From NCBI GenBank assembly GCA_009760855.2, contig WPIO01000006.1, positions 2,342,501-2,406,500 on the forward strand: a stretch of 64,000 nt of DNA, read 5' to 3'. This stretch comes from Cristatella mucedo. Taxonomy: Eukaryota; Bryozoa; Phylactolaemata; Cristatellidae. Below are positions 1 through 12,964 of the stretch, piece after piece (positions within the stretch are counted from its first letter, which is position 1; every line of letters begins with the position of its first letter). Both the position numbers and the translations under genes were made by a program. A model generated the notes under the pieces. The model was not told where the DNA came from and searched no databases. It saw nothing but the letters and a program-made list of their open reading frames with translations.

Positions 1-16
1 AGCGCTCTCGCGCGTG

Positions 17-110
17 TGCGCACGCACACACTCACGCACACAGGCTCTCTCTTCTCTCACACACACAAGCACACAAACACACACACACACACACACACGC
101 GCACACACAC
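17..110. repeat. CA-rich simple repeat
   Basis: An imperfect (CA)n tract interrupted by a short CT stretch. It explains the His/Thr-alternating open frame that starts near base 16, which is not a gene. From here to about 1120 I recognise no gene or repeat. Confidence 0.9.
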
Positions 111-1122
111 AAGGGGGGGCTTCATGCGAACCCAGGTTTGCGTTTCTCCAATGGTGTCGGTTCTCATCCAAAACATGTCTTGTGGCGTAGCGACAGAGCA
201 TAGAAGTTCCACAAATCTAACTCTGGGATTAGTTCGAAGTCGACATCACTTTAAATGCGCAGATAATTTTTTTTTATAAATATGCCGATTGCTTTTAATT
301 TTGGAGTAGTGAGCAGTCGCATATTTGTTGCTCCTTAGTAGGGTCCTAAAGCAAAGATCTTTCAGAGATATCGTGCATAAAAATGACAACTGTAGGGCCA
401 TGTTTGCCCTTTCACTTACGGCCTCACATTCTTTGGGCATTATTTGTATCTGCTCTCCATTCAAAACTGCTTTCCGAGGACTACTGCAGAGTTGTAATGC
501 AAATTGATGACGCTTGACAGACACGGGCAGTGCTACCGACAGATTAGTTTTAATTCCCCGCGGTGAGAGAAGCAAATGATGTCGATGGGCTCTTCATGCG
601 TATGCCTTCAACCTTTCGAACAATTGCCTAATGGGCAAAAATCTCGTTTGCCGACAAGCAGCCGGCAGGATACGATCCCGCCAACCGACCGCTGCGCGTC
701 TGACAGGCGGATGCTGTGCCGAAGCCGAGAGATAAACCGAGCGGCGGCGGCTGACAGCAGTTTAGCGAGTGGAGTAGTGGGGGCCGTTAAGATTGGGCAA
801 ACCGGCTATTCGATCTCCTTTCCGCTTGTGAAAAATAGGCCACATGAAAGACCACACAGACAGAATAATCACCAGCAAACAGGTGTTTAGGATTATCGCT
901 GGTTGCCACGCCACTATTTCCAATTTCAGGCGATGCAAAGAACCTTTAAATATGTACGCCATTAAGACACATTTTTCTGTGGAGTCAGGGCGATAAAAAG
1001 GCAGGATTTATTGCTAGCTTAAACTAAACATGTGTATTGGCATTGATTTTGTAGACGACACGTGCTCTTTTAAAATCATTGAACAGCTCACGTCAACCAA
1101 TTGCCCACGAGTGACGTATTGA

Positions 1123-1835
1123 CGTATCTCCGCCTGTAACTCCGCAAAGTTACAAAGACTATGTGAGTGCTACTCTGGAGAGTTTTCCCTGGCAAACTCG
1201 CGGCCTAAGTGGCTTTCGATAAGCATTCGGCAGGCAACAGATGTGATCCCACGCAATAGAGAGAACGTAAAACGCATAGCTGAGTCAGAAGAGCAATTGC
1301 GACAGTAAGTTTCGTGACAGTCGCAGCAGCTCAGGACGGCTCGAAAAGACGCGCCGCAGGCGGCGGCACAAGAAGAGAATATCTCGTTACAGAGACATTG
1401 TGGAAGTGAGTTCCTCAGTCTAGGACCTCCAGAGCAAAAGCTTCTGTCGCCAACAGTCTCTAAGCGGAGAAACGGAAAATTTAATTTGCGCATAGAGGAC
1501 CTGAGGACACGAGGAGGCTGAAACTGGTGCAGCAGTTCAGCTAAGTCCAAGCAAGATCCAGGACGTGGCAGGCCTTGTGGGTCAGCGTAAGAACTCTACA
1601 CTGAATCCATAGAGATCAATCAGAAGTAATTGGAACTCCATTAAGGAAAAGGAGACACGCGGTCAGACACCTCGGATTTGTTAACTAGCCCTGCAGCCAT
1701 ATTTATTACCAGCTGTATCGGCCCATTGGCTTTTTTGGCAGCCCAGCCAAAATGGAATTGCAATAATCGAGGCGATACAGAGCTGGGAATCTAGTTAAAT
1801 GTGCACTAGCCGTGGTAGTTTCAATGATCATTGTG
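1123..1835 (-). mobile_element. LINE-B fragment, 3' half of RT plus tail (decayed)
   Basis: Read on the minus strand, this follows the same order as the better LINE-B copies at 16.3-17.5 and 29.8-30.6 kb: a 'GLP'-type segment, the 'AELLHQFQP' block, the 'VGDRSF' and 'RLRNSLPQ' blocks, then the 3' untranslated tail ending in 'gagatac'. The open frame 1550..1170 covers the last part of the reverse transcriptase. It is 5'-truncated, diverged and cannot encode a working protein. Confidence 0.8.
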
Positions 1836-2399
1836 TAATTGCTTTCACCGCTGCGCGTCTGTCGGTTTACCTCTGCTTCGTATGTAGACGCTGCGTCCGG
1901 CTAATGGAAGAGCCCTGTTGCTATGGGTAATAGCTTTTATTCGGTACTACAGCCACGACGCTGGACCGTCGGTGACTACTCGATTATTGAACCCTATGGC
2001 ATTATAAGTGTTTGCTCCACCTTTTTTAAGCGACTCGTGCATTTCCTTACAATGATCCTGTGCTGCTTTTATACGTTCATGGGAGTTTAATATGTGACTG
2101 ACTCGCTATATCGTATATACAATACTAGAGTGAGTGCGAGCCATACAGGCTATAGATCGAGCCATGACCTTGCTACGCCCTTGTTAGATCGCAGTTTAGG
2201 GCAGCCGTGCTTGCATAGTTGCTCGCGCAGGGAGAGTAGTCATTCAAATGTCAAGGAGGCCCGCACATCTCGAGCGTCGCAGCGAGTCCATGAGCGGCGA
2301 AAAGCGACTTCTATCAGAGCGATACGCAGGACGCGTGAGAGGAAAGAAGCAAGCATCGCTGCCGCTCCGCACGAGTCCTGCAAAAAGGAGCGTTCCAAA

Positions 2400-2905
2400 T
2401 GCTCCGAGTGAGCTTGCTGCCCTTCAAGACCCTTGATTTTTCAAGCCAGGATGCATCCAACGGAGCCCTAGCTGAGGCGAGAACAGAAAAGACGCCATGT
2501 AAATTCTGCAATCGGTCTACGGGACGGCGATCTCAAGTACTATATAAAGATGAAATCCCAGAGAATGGCCATTGGGAAACGCAGTACGCGAGCAAAGCGT
2601 ACGAAGCTAACTTAAAAAACATTCCCGAGCTCAAAGTGCACAGGGCCTCTAGCCAGACTAATAATGCGATCAAACTCAAGCGAGCCCGTACAGCTAGTCG
2701 AGCTTGCTGTCATGCAAGACAGAGATATGTTTCGTCATTTATAGATCATGAAACCCCACCTCCCATTGCCAAGACGCTGCAACAGAATGATTTGGTCAAT
2801 AACATGTAGAAGCTGTGGAACCCATAAGGAAAACCGACCCGATCGATGCCCTTGACCTACGCAAGCCAAGTAGCTGCCCGTGCAGTGGGTTTTTCGAAAC
2901 GCTGT
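2400..2905 (+). pseudogene. Possible gag relic of a Ty3/gypsy-like element
   Basis: An open frame of about 136 codons at 2399-2809 contains a Cys-x2-Cys pair near its start (CKFC). Just past its stop, at about 2805-2900, lies a C-x2-C-G-x-H-x6-C-P arrangement followed, after a frameshift, by an 'FSKRC' segment. Paired zinc knuckles of this spacing are typical of LTR-retrotransposon Gag proteins. The frame is broken between the knuckles and no LTR or protease is seen nearby. The assignment rests only on the cysteine pattern. A chance frame is the alternative. Confidence 0.3.
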
Positions 2906-5185
2906 AGCGGCTCAGAGGGACCAAGACCAATCAGAGGGACCAAGGCAAATCTGTTCAGCCTGGGGTCAGGGTCAGCGTCTGGGCTTGGTCTCTATCTTAC
3001 CGTTGCTTGAGCAGTTATAAGTCAAAGCTTCTACCGAGTCGGCGCTTAGATGTGCAGATGTGCAATCGTCGAAGCTTGGCGCTACGGAAGAGTGTGGGCC
3101 TTCGCAATGCCCGCAATAGCGTTCATGCATTCGCCTCCGGCGAACTGGTCGGCAGCCAGCTTTTCCAAGTTCCGAGTCTGCGACTCTCGCGATGGTGGCT
3201 GGAATGTCTGGCACCGCCGCTTGTTCTGGCTCCTGGTTTCTGGTAGTGCTTGCACAACAGACTCATCTATTGCAACTTAATGGCTCAGCTGCCAACGCGA
3301 GGTACGTGAAAACACAAGGAAATAGCAGGGCGTCTTGGCCAGAAAATTAGCGAGCACTTTCTAGTGGAACCGTGGCGGTAGAGGGTGAATCAATAGCATC
3401 AGTCCTTCAAACATGGAACAAGTGCAGGTAGCATTTCGCGCAGCGTTTATTTCCCGGCATCCCACTTTTGTTCCGTCTGCAACCCGCTAGCTGGTCTCTT
3501 GCCGTCATGAGACTAGGCACGAGACTATTTACGGCATACGTGGACGCTAGCCTGAGATGATGCGGTCCACTGCCCGAGTGAAGGAGGGTAGCTACGTCGT
3601 CTGGTTTCAGCAGCCGCTATTTGGTGACACGGCTGATGCTGCCGTCGACTGCCCTCTGCCTGCTTCTTTAGATTGAGTTGAGCTTCATACTGTCGTTGGC
3701 CAAGCAACTGCAAAGACCTGACTTCAGCAGCCGCATCAGCAGTGGCTTTCGCAAGCAGGAGTAGTGGTGCGCTTAGTCGCTTGCTAACAATTGCTGCCGC
3801 TGTGGAGCCTCGCGCTGCCGGCCTCTGATGGTAGAGTTGTCTCCGATGCGAGCGGGCTCGCACCCGGCATGCAGCTGTACCCTGCCACAGAGTAGTGCGT
3901 CGCTTCAGAAATTGCCTGGCAATCGATTCGGTCGCTTTCCGGTGCCATTTCAGCATAGAAGCTTGTCGATTCTGGGCAGCGAAACGGCGAGACCACTGTT
4001 CCGCTGCTCAGTTTTGCCAGCGTTTAAATAGGCGCACTAGCGTCTGAATCTGACTCATGCCTGTCACTCAGCAAAGCCGCGAAGTCTCAATGACTAGTGC
4101 GCCGGAGAGTTTTCCATCGAGCACTGTAAGCACGAGCAGCTTTCGGTGAGCACGTAGTCAGTCGGAAAAAATACGTCCACTCGCGCAACCACCGAGAAAG
4201 TGAGCGGGAGAGATGGTTCAGGAGGGGGATGGATATTCGCGGAGAGCAGTATTGCACAAGTTGCGGTGCATTATGCGGAGCTGGAAAGAACAGCGATGGA
4301 AGGCGGAACGAGAGAAGGTTCTTTCACTTTACGAGAGTTGACTACTTTACTTACTACTTTATTTACACAGTTTAGAAGCCGAAGTAAAAAGTCTTCATTT
4401 TGCCAGCGTTCGTCAATTTAATTTTTTTTTATTTCGTTAATTTTGCCAGCGTTTGTCCGTTCATTAATTCAAGGAAAGTTGCAACCCCGATGCATCTTCT
4501 TGAGAATACAGGCGGAAGAACGCGCAGGCTACAGTCGGTGCAATAGCTCTGCGCTTGATAAGAAGGAAGTAAGCCTTGGAGTACATTTTAGGTCAGAGTA
4601 AGATTATCAGCCGATCAACAAGCAGCCACCGAAGCTCCTTTGGAGACGGTGGACCTGACTGAATCCCTTGGATTTGTAGATAACTTTGAATGGCCACATT
4701 TAGAACTAATTTGTGAGTTTTCAAGCCTTTATCGGTAGCCTTACTGATTTACACTAGCCTAACGTATGGAGAGAGCCCGGAAGCTAATAATAATTTAGTG
4801 CGTTACGTCATGAACCGTGGCTTTTGGACACCCAGGTGATAGATCACGTGGTAGGTGAGGTCTAACCACCGCTCAACACGGAATTGGAAGCTATGAACCA
4901 AGCGCGCCATAACCTCGTCGGCCAGATAGTGCTTTGCATTCCTGCGGGAAGGATCTTACGAATGTGTGTCGACGGCTGCTGAACAAGTCGAACAGGACTA
5001 AGGCAGTTTCGTTACCATAAACAAATAGCATGCAGGACATAAGGGATACTTCCTTTGGGATTCACTCCTTTGGCGTTCGATATCAATGGCGCTTACCTAG
5101 ACTAGTTTTACCAGCCTCAACTAGTGCCCGTTTTACTAGCTTGGTTACAGCGATGCCATTTTTCGTGGGAACAAGCCACAGTTCA
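2906..5185. other. No recognised gene or repeat
   Basis: Mixed-composition sequence. The open frames here (up to about 140 codons at 3525-3956) overlap each other on both strands and show no domain I recognise. Two poorly conserved 'cagtttt/tttgccagcg' motifs recur near 4010, 4400 and 4440. Confidence 0.5.
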
Positions 5186-5189
5186 CCCA

Positions 5190-5385
5190 GTGCTGTGACT
5201 AACCATATTTGCATGTTGACCCTATGCATGTCACCTCTAACCGTGTTATGCTTGTTGACAACGTGCAAGCTACCACTAACCATTGGATCATGCTTTCTTT
5301 ACAATATATGTAAAGTGCATATAAAGAGATTCAATTCTCCGATGGCGGTATAACAAATGTGTTATCATTATATTATTAACATTTA
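5190..5385 (+). mobile_element. LINE-A 3' untranslated fragment
   Basis: Contains the LINE-A 3' order: 'catttgcatg', 'gaccctatgcatgtcacc', 'taaccattggatc', then an 'aaagagattca' tail and a TTA-rich end. It matches the 3' end of the copy at 31.4-31.6 kb. No coding part remains. Confidence 0.7.
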
Positions 5386-5544
5386 GTGATATGTTTGGCA
5401 TGTATAGTCAATTAGGCATAGCATTGATATCGCTACTTGTGGATACTCCGGATAAATTGTTGAGAAGACTGTCGTTCATTTGGAAATGATTATAACCTAA
5501 CAGAAAACACTGTAAATAAAGCGATACAATTGCTTATAAAAAGT

Positions 5545-5595
5545 AAGAACAAGATATTTGTATAGTGCCCTCAAAGAAGTCAATCTCTTTTCAAG
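5545..5595 (-). mobile_element. SINE-A/LINE-A tail fragment
   Basis: About 45 bases resembling the reverse complement of the tail shared by SINE-A and LINE-A (paired agcgcc/ggcgct-like arms around an 'agagatt' core). Too short to say which family it came from. Confidence 0.45.
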
Positions 5596-6344
5596 CAATT
5601 GTCTACCACAGGCTGTACAGGACGGATGTCGGATGGTTAGTGATAACAGGCACAGCACAAGCACGCATAGGCGCACAAAGAAAAATTTTGCATTCAATGA
5701 GCTTTTGAGGTCGCGAAAAAAGAAAAAACTTGAGCAAAGATTTGTTTCGCGCAAAATGTAATTGCTTGAATCAATTTTACCGAGTCTTACATGGAGTTTA
5801 AGGGAAGGCCGAGAACATGCTTAGACAATCGCTCTAGCAATCGAATATATGCTTAGGGTGCCTTCTTTCAAAAGAAAATAATTTTAGAAAAAGATTTCAA
5901 CGTAAAAGAAAAAACTGATTACAATCAGTTTTTCTTTACCAGTTTTAATAACGCAAATCACGCCTAATCCGGATGCTAAACGGAAGCAACATATCTGCAG
6001 ATAACAATTTACCGATTTGTTAGTCCTATTTGGCTTGGTAGATTAAAATATATGCCCGAAGCTTGTTGAGGTGAAAGCGCGTGACTTTTATAGAGCTTTA
6101 TTTTCAGGGTAACTTGATTTCTTATACGTGCCGTAACTCAGCTAACACTTCACGCATAAGACTGAAATTTGAAATGCGAATTCAGCTCTGCTTGTTTGAC
6201 ACGATTCTCGAAAACAAATTCCTACGTCTGCATAATATTCTTTGCTATACATGTCGTCAAGCATATGACGATATGACCAGCCTAATATTTATTTACATGG
6301 CTAATGTCATTTCCAAGTAGAAGGACCTCACACTCTCAAGGTTG

Positions 6345-6665
6345 GTTCGCGTTGCATTACTCCGGTGGCTTCTGCTCGTAATCTGGGCGTGCTGCTCCAA
6401 AATGACTTACCTTTTGATGAGCACATTCCCTCCAAAGTCTCTCAAGTTGGTCCCGTGTCTCGTTCTACTTTCAGATGAGTACCATGGCCAAATTTAGGGC
6501 GTGCTTAGACTACATTACGATAGCCAAACTAGGAATTTGTGACATCGCTGAGTCTAGATTACTGCAACGCTCTTTATTTAAGCCCCAGGCCTGTGCCATT
6601 AGTCGACTACAACTGGTGCAAAACGCAGCGGCTCGTCTTGGTCTTTCGTCAACGGCGTAGCTGCC
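6345..6665 (+). mobile_element. LINE-A RT fragment (decayed)
   Basis: Carries the LINE-A RT series 'ARNLGVL', a 'D..FDEHI' block, a damaged 'AKFRACLD' segment and 'RLQLVQNAAARL'. The frame is interrupted. It ends where the dispersed repeat near 6720 begins. Confidence 0.65.
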
Positions 6666-6717
6666 CCGTCATATTATCTCTGTCTGAGGTTCTCTGGCTC
6701 GTCATAAAGCATCAAAT

Positions 6718-6905
6718 CGTGTTGGTTCTGCTGTACCGCGACAGCACACTGCTCCGGCAGAAGCATCCGAGAGAAGAACAGCGGATCCACTTTTGTAAAC
6801 GGTCGCGAGCTAGCGTGGTGGCCGTTACGGCCAGGTTATGCGTTCCAAAATAAACGGCATCTGTCTTAGCCGTTTTCTGCTGTGCGCGACTGCTCGTACA
6901 AACTT
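6718..6905 (+). repeat. Dispersed repeat starting 'gttggttctgctgtaccgcg', copy 1
   Basis: Shares its start, a central 'gaagaacagc' segment and a 'tgctgtgcgcgactgc' end with 42497-42720. The two copies have the same order with indels. It starts TG-like and lacks a coding region, so it could be a solo LTR or a small non-autonomous element. The class is unknown. Confidence 0.5.
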
Positions 6906-7504
6906 AGCAAAGCGACTTCAATATAAGTCGCTGTGCATACGCTTGCACTAACCAGCCTAACATGGACCTCCTCGCTCCTTCCGTCGCGTGCTCTCGCACC
7001 GCCAGCTCGTCCTCGACTTCAGGGTGCCTTGCCTTCCCTCGCTCTAAATTTAAACCCTCTAGTATTCAGGCCTTTAGTTTGCATGCACCGATTTCTTGGA
7101 GCTCATTTCTGGCTGCTGTCATCATTTGCATTGGCTGCGCACCATTCAAGTCTCAGCTAACGACTCTGCTGCTTCGCTCAGCTGACTCTGGGTCCCGATG
7201 AACTTGTGTTTTATCCGGTGTGCTTTGTGTGCTTATCTGTGCAGGATTGAATGCATGTTACTAATCAAAAGTACCACTGAACAGCAGCCCCAAGTGTCTA
7301 CTTGCGAACTTTTACATGCGCGTCCATGCGCGACGCACGTGAGCTTTTAAATGTTTGTCTAATCACATTACCTTGCTTGCCATTATCTCTTGGCTATTGC
7401 TTCTCTTCTGCAGCAAATCGTAGACCCCTGAGATTCGGATTTGGTTAAGTAACGGCGATAAATATCTATCTGCTAGTAAAATAATAAACAATACAATATC
7501 TATT

Positions 7505-7880
7505 ACTATTACTACAGCTGGTGCAAAACTCTGCAGCTGTGCGTATCTGTCGTGAACGTCGAAACTGCCACGGTACGCTACAACTTAGCGACCAGCAAAG
7601 GCTCCCCCATTAAGCGCTGTGTTGACTTCAGGTTTTTAATTTTAATTTAGGTGCCTTCATTTCTTACTCGGGCTACCTATCGGATTCTTTTGTATGCTTC
7701 CTATTGGTATCGGTCACTCGTTCGACCCAAGCCACATTTGCTGCGCCTCTAGCCAGCCAGAAAATCTTTTCGGAACTGTGCCTTCAGTTCATAGGCTCCC
7801 AAAGCTTGCAACCCAGCCCCCTTTGGGGCTGACGTCAGCACCTCACCTGACTTTAAATGTAAAACGAAACTGTAAAATCA
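7505..7880 (+). mobile_element. LINE-A RT C-terminal fragment (decayed)
   Basis: Starts at the conserved 'ctggtgcaaaactctgcagc' segment and continues through remnants of the 'LHWLPVK', 'YLSD', 'FGDRAF' and 'LT' blocks seen intact at 30.9-31.3 kb. Several frameshifts are present. Confidence 0.6.
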
Positions 7881-8464
7881 CTGGTTCCTCAGAGCGCTTT
7901 CAACATCCGTGTGAGTTGCTCTGTCTGTGCCTGCAGAAAATTGTGCTGATGTAATGCATTTGATCACTAACCAATTGACATGCTTTGGTTTCAAGCACGT
8001 GTGAAATGCGTGCACAGAGATTTTGTTCTCGCAGTGTGCCATAAAAAATGTATTATTATCACAAATAAAACTGCTGAGTGTGAGGGCTCTGCCGTATCGA
8101 GAACGCAAATCACTGTCATGTAAATTCGCGTAAACTTCAATTGACAAAACTGCTTTCTGCCATAGAAAATGAAGCCCATGCATTTCTGACCCTCAGTGGG
8201 AAGAATAGCATGTAGTTTTTGAACCTGTCAAGACGAGTGTGTCGGAATCTGATTTCTGAAAATGCGTCTAACCATGCCCCTTACCCGGTGCATTATTTTA
8301 AGCCTTTAGTGTATAGAAAGGCATCTTTTTGATTATGTGCACTGAAAATCTTTATAGGAGCAAGCAAGCTGTCGAGAGAACTACAAAGTTTCTGGTTGAC
8401 GCCGTTTACGAGATTATCGCGAAGCTCTCGGCTCAAGTCTGGATCCAGATCATAGGAAACCTGC

Positions 8465-8790
8465 ATTCCGAACAGATTTCAAAATTTCGCCTCCGCGTCT
8501 CCTGCTCTTAAAGTTACGTTGCTAGACAAAGTCGGCTCTGCCATGCTGGTAAGGTCGCACACGAACGTCAGACGAGATCGAGCAACGATCCGAAACGGTA
8601 AGTGCTCAACAAGGTCACTGGGGAAGCATTACTTTGTGATTACCCGATCTTGTATGTGGCAACCAATGCAAGCTATGCTGCATGCGGGCTTGCATGCGTG
8701 CTGGACCAAGCTAAAATTGTTTTCGCAAAAAAATGGGTAAATCTCACCATTGGCGGTTTCAAGCACTGCGAATGTTGTAATATCTAGCCA
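8465..8790 (+). other. Weak retroelement-like open frame
   Basis: An open frame at 8602-8787 holds 'YPILYVATNASYAACG', which resembles the start of a Ty3/gypsy RNase H (Thr-Asp-Ala-Ser in active copies, here Thr-Asn-Ala-Ser). No flanking RT or integrase is recognisable. I regard this as a hint only. Confidence 0.2.
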
Positions 8791-8827
8791 TCGAAAACGG
8801 CTTGTCACAGAGAATGATGAAGCGCTC

Positions 8828-9508
8828 CTATAATAATAATAATAATACGCTTGATAAAGCGCCCTCAGAGAACTCAATCACTTTCTAGGCGCTTTACATT
8901 TGCTGCAAAGGAAACACGATCGAATGATGAGTGGCATCATGCTTGATAGACAACATGAATAACATGGTTAGGGGTGACATGCACAGGGTCAGCATGCAAG
9001 TGTGGTTAGTGGCAATATGCAACACTGTCAGCACGCTTGAGCACATACAAGATTAATCACAGGGACCCACTACATGCTGTCATGAATAGGTGCGTTTTAA
9101 ATTTCTTTTTAAATTTGGTCAAGTCAGGGGATGTCGTGACGGAAGTCGGGAGTGAGTTCCAGGCTTTGGAAGCACACAAACTAAATGCACCGACTCCAAA
9201 GGATTTGAGGTTTGTACGAGGTAAAGATAAAAGTTAGCTTCCAAAAAGCGGGTGGTACGATGCTTGGACTGGATGGGGACCGATCTGATTGGTAGGCTGG
9301 AGCCAAAGAATGAAGGAACCTAAAAGTGAGTGGCAAAACCTTGAAGTCGATGCGTTGCTTGACTGGGAGCCAGTGCAGGTCGTCGAGAAGTGGTGTGATG
9401 TGGCAACTTCGATGCTCACGACAGACAAGCCTAGCTGCGGAGTTTTGCATTAGCTACAATTGCCTGATTGCACGTGCCGGTAGGCCAGCAAGAAGTGAGT
9501 TACTGAAT
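8828..9508 (-). mobile_element. LINE-A, 5'-truncated
   Basis: On the minus strand this runs from 'LVHAF'-region RT remnants (about 9500) through 'RLVCREHRSCHITPLLDDLHW' coding (9450..9181) to the 3' untranslated region and an (ATT)n tail at 8828-8845. The frame is broken near 9240. A SINE-A copy abuts the 5' side. Confidence 0.85.
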
Positions 9509-9652
9509 ATAATTCATTTGTGTTGCGCCCCAAAAAAACTTAATCTCTCTTCAGGCGCTTCACACGTGCCTCGGGGCTCGAACCCACGACCTCAGCCAGA
9601 CCTTGGTCGGGGAGAGCACCTTAACTGCTGGGCCAAATCAGCTCGGCAAAAG
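9509..9652 (-). mobile_element. SINE-A copy
   Basis: Reads on the minus strand as a tRNA-like head with an A-box ('tggcccagcagttaagg'), a B-box in 'gggttcgagcccc', then the tail with 'gcgcctgaagagagatta' and an AT-rich end. It abuts a LINE-A copy and is about 140 bases, a usual length here. Confidence 0.85.
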
Positions 9653-9952
9653 CCTAAAAGTATTTCATGAAAAAGGTGGGATTTCCGGTTGGGTGCTCGT
9701 AGGTCAAAATCGGCACGGTCTTTGGTGCGGATATAGTTGCAACTGGCACCGTCGACAATCTTTGCCCAAGTCTGCGAACCGGAAGAAAAGAGGGGGAGGG
9801 CGTCAAAGCCTCAGCCAAACGATCTCGGAGCAGCGAGCGACGAAGAAGAAGCGACGGAAAGCCTCACCTGGCAGCCTCTACGGGACCTGCTGGACTGACG
9901 CTTCTGGGGTGACAGAAGAGCTAAGCTGACATCTGAAGAGGAGCGAGTCACG

Positions 9953-10233
9953 TTTCTTACGCAACGACAACTACTCTCCTACTGCCGACTATGGCACATC
10001 TTTTTCAGCGGTCCTGAGCTGCTACTTCCATGCTGCTCACTACCTCAACTGCTCTCCTGACTCTGCTATGCTTCCCACTTTCTCTTTGTTGCGTGAGACG
10101 AAGTCTGTTGGCGACCGAATGCGTACCGAAAGCCGCTTAAGCTGTGAGTGCGCTATACAAAACACTCCTGCGTAACACCCACGTGGTCTTTATGACTTTG
10201 TGGAGTTACAGACGGAGATACATTACATTACAT
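9953..10233 (+). mobile_element. LINE-B 3' end, young-looking copy
   Basis: Begins at 'ttcttacgcaacgacaac' and ends in the 'acattacat' tail. It is nearly identical to the ends of the copies at 22.0-22.3 and 29.5-29.8 kb. It encodes only the last part of the ORF2 product ('YSPTADYGTSF' onward), so it was 5'-truncated on insertion. Confidence 0.85.
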
Positions 10234-10304
10234 CCCAGTAGCTGAGGAGTCGGTCGGGAAGAGAGGCGGCTCGATGAGGCAGTCCACCCTCGTTTGGCAT
10301 AGGG

Positions 10305-10400
10305 GTCAAGGTTCGCGCCTTCGACGACCGAGGTCAAGGTGAATGCATTTGATTACCGAGGTCGTGGGCTCAAGCTTCGCAGCATTTGCGAAGTGTCCGG
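10305..10400 (+). mobile_element. SINE-A remnant (subfamily with insertion)
   Basis: Retains 'gaccgaggtcaaggtgaatg', 'catttgattaccgaggtcg' and a B-box-like 'gggctcaagc'. The A-box side is decayed and the tail is lost. Confidence 0.4.
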
Positions 10401-10799
10401 AGAGAGTTTATGCTCTATTAAGAGTGAATTCTGGGTACATGCAGCAATTGTTTGCGTACAGGATCGCTGGATAGCTTTAGAGACGGCTGATCAACTTATG
10501 CAGATGACAAGGACTGAGCAAGGGCGCTCGGCTGGCCTTCTAGCTTCAGCCCCACGAAGTTCGCACCTGTGCGCCCCACACCTGAAGGACCAGTTGCCAC
10601 ACTCCGTGCAAGGTAACGTAAAAGACTTGTCAACTTTTCGAAATTGCTCGAAAATTTCAAAAAAACCTTTGCATCATTAAATGCGACTCGAGAATTTGAA
10701 ATGCCTGAAGTTAATCCTCATGCCGAAGTACAGTGCAATTACTTTTTTCGTCACGTGTCTCCTTAGATGTAGCTTAATATATAGCTTATATATAGCTTA

Positions 10800-10975
10800 A
10801 TGTATAGCTTATTTGCATAGTACCGTAAGAAAAAGTAATTGCCATTCAGGCACTTCACATGTGCTACAGAGATCGAGCCCACGACCTCTGTCATCAAATG
10901 CATTCACTTTGACCTTGGTGGTTTGGGCGGACACCTTAACGATGGGTCCTCGGCTAAATGGGTTTCGAATCCTCA
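10800..10975 (-). mobile_element. SINE-A copy (subfamily with insertion, decayed)
   Basis: The minus strand carries an A-box-like segment, the ~24-base insertion ending 'aatgcatttgatgac', the B-box region and a weakened tail. It sits in an AT-rich stretch with repeated 'tagcttatat'. Confidence 0.6.
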
Positions 10976-12960
10976 CGGTTGTTAAGGGATATGGAGTAAA
11001 ATTCTCACTCTGAATCTAAATGTCCGCCACCGATTGGGTCCGGACACCGATCGGGTCAAGCTGCAGTGCTGCACCAGGTCCAGCCTGCTCGAGCGCTTTT
11101 AAAGCCACAAATTATAGGCTTAATGCTTTAACTTTAGGACTGTTGGCTATGAAAGCTTTTGATCTGCGGGATCCATACATCGATCCCACTACCTCAGCTA
11201 GAGTAAAAAATATATCTGCTACCGACTGGTTCCTCCTTTCTAGCCGTCTTGTTGCAGCTAATTTCATGCTGCTCACTTTCTCAACTATCCTCCTGATCAG
11301 CTGCATACATCTCACTTTCTATTACCTGTGACTGTGAACAACTCTCAAGCCTCACTCCTACTTAATCATGAATTATTGATCACTAAATGATTAAACATGA
11401 TTAAACATTACTCAGATATATAATCTACAGTAGTTGCAATAGGTGTGTAGACGAATGTTGAGAACTCCCAGTCTTGACCAGCCTTTTTTTAGCGCATTTG
11501 AGCTGTTATCTTTCCTGTGAGCTTGTTAAGTTACTTACCTTTGATACCAATCGAGGTGCTTAGCTATGCAAGTCAGAGTCTGGGTGGGTAATCCAATGGA
11601 TACAAGCCACAAATGTGTCCGTTTTTTGGGTCTCGCTGCCTGCCTAGAGATGACACACATTTCCAAGCGCTTGCATTGCATTTCAGTACATTATCTTCCG
11701 AATTTAGACGGCTCACACAACGATAGTGCTTTTCCGTCTTCTCATGACCATATGGCATTATTGCAATTTAGAACATCCATAAGGAATGTTCCTTTGACGC
11801 AATACGGTGTAGTATTAAACTGCTGCAGTCTTTCAATATGATATTGAAGGACTGCATTCAAACATTCACCACCAGCAATATGAATGGACTGTGGAGCTGA
11901 CGCGAGCTAATTTTTTATGGCTCGCCACTACCCTATCTCATACATCCGTAAATCAAGCAGACGATAAAGTTCAATTTTTAATGCGTAAAAATATGCACAA
12001 TTTCGAGTCATGCCTTTTGCCTTGGTTGTCAAAGAACTGTGAGTGCGTCAATGACATTTGCAAGCTAGGCAGCCGTATTCTCGACAGCTGATTGTACAGC
12101 TCGGACCGGATGTCTCGGTCGGAGTGGCCAGTATACTCGGGTGGGTGGGGGGCTTACTATTGTGCACCGTCTAACAGCAGCGAATTTACCATAATTATAG
12201 CTTTTCCTTGCGACTCCACTTCCGGCTCTTTGTCATTGCGAGATACCACTGGATTGCGCCTTTAATGAGCAGACTTAATCGCTGTTCACGACTGAATTCA
12301 TTCGACTTCAACTGACCTAAGCAATCCAGCTAATTGTGGTTGTGCTTTTAAAATACAGGATACCCCGTCACTTATAAGGTGCATCCAGAATCACACTTAG
12401 GTCATGGGTCCATGGTCACGAGGCACACAACCTTCTCTGGCCTTTAGAAGCTTACCGAATAGAATTGGCCACTTTGAAATTATAAAGCAACTTCAGTCTT
12501 GATTACAGATGGTCTGTGGAACATCTTTATTGTCCTTAGTTCTGCACATTTAAATATAACAGACAGTAGAAAAACAGTTGGACCAAGAGTTACTACGACA
12601 TGCGAACGAAACTTTGGTTCGGGCGAAGCTGCGACCGCTAATGAGGCCTGCTTATTAGCTCCGAAGGCTAGGGTGCATTACCATATAATTGGCTCGGTGA
12701 CTTTGCATAATGATATAACAGATGCGTAACGACAGATAAATATATTTTAAATCCGGACTTGTGCATGGAGGCCATTAATTAGTCAAAGTTCGTAAAAAAT
12801 AATATGACCACTTTTAAAATACGCGCGATCAAGCAGTAGGCAAGATTGAGGCAAGAATGGCGAAACGGGGGTCTTATTCTTGGCATTATCTCCCCCGCGA
12901 CTGCGACTCGTCTCCACAGTACTTAGGATAAAAACTAATTTAAAAAATAATTTAATTTAA
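10976..12960. other. No recognised gene
   Basis: Apart from a very weak LINE-B-like stretch near 11230-11330, nothing here matches a family I know. Frames are short and overlapping. Confidence 0.5.
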
Positions 12961-12964
12961 AAGA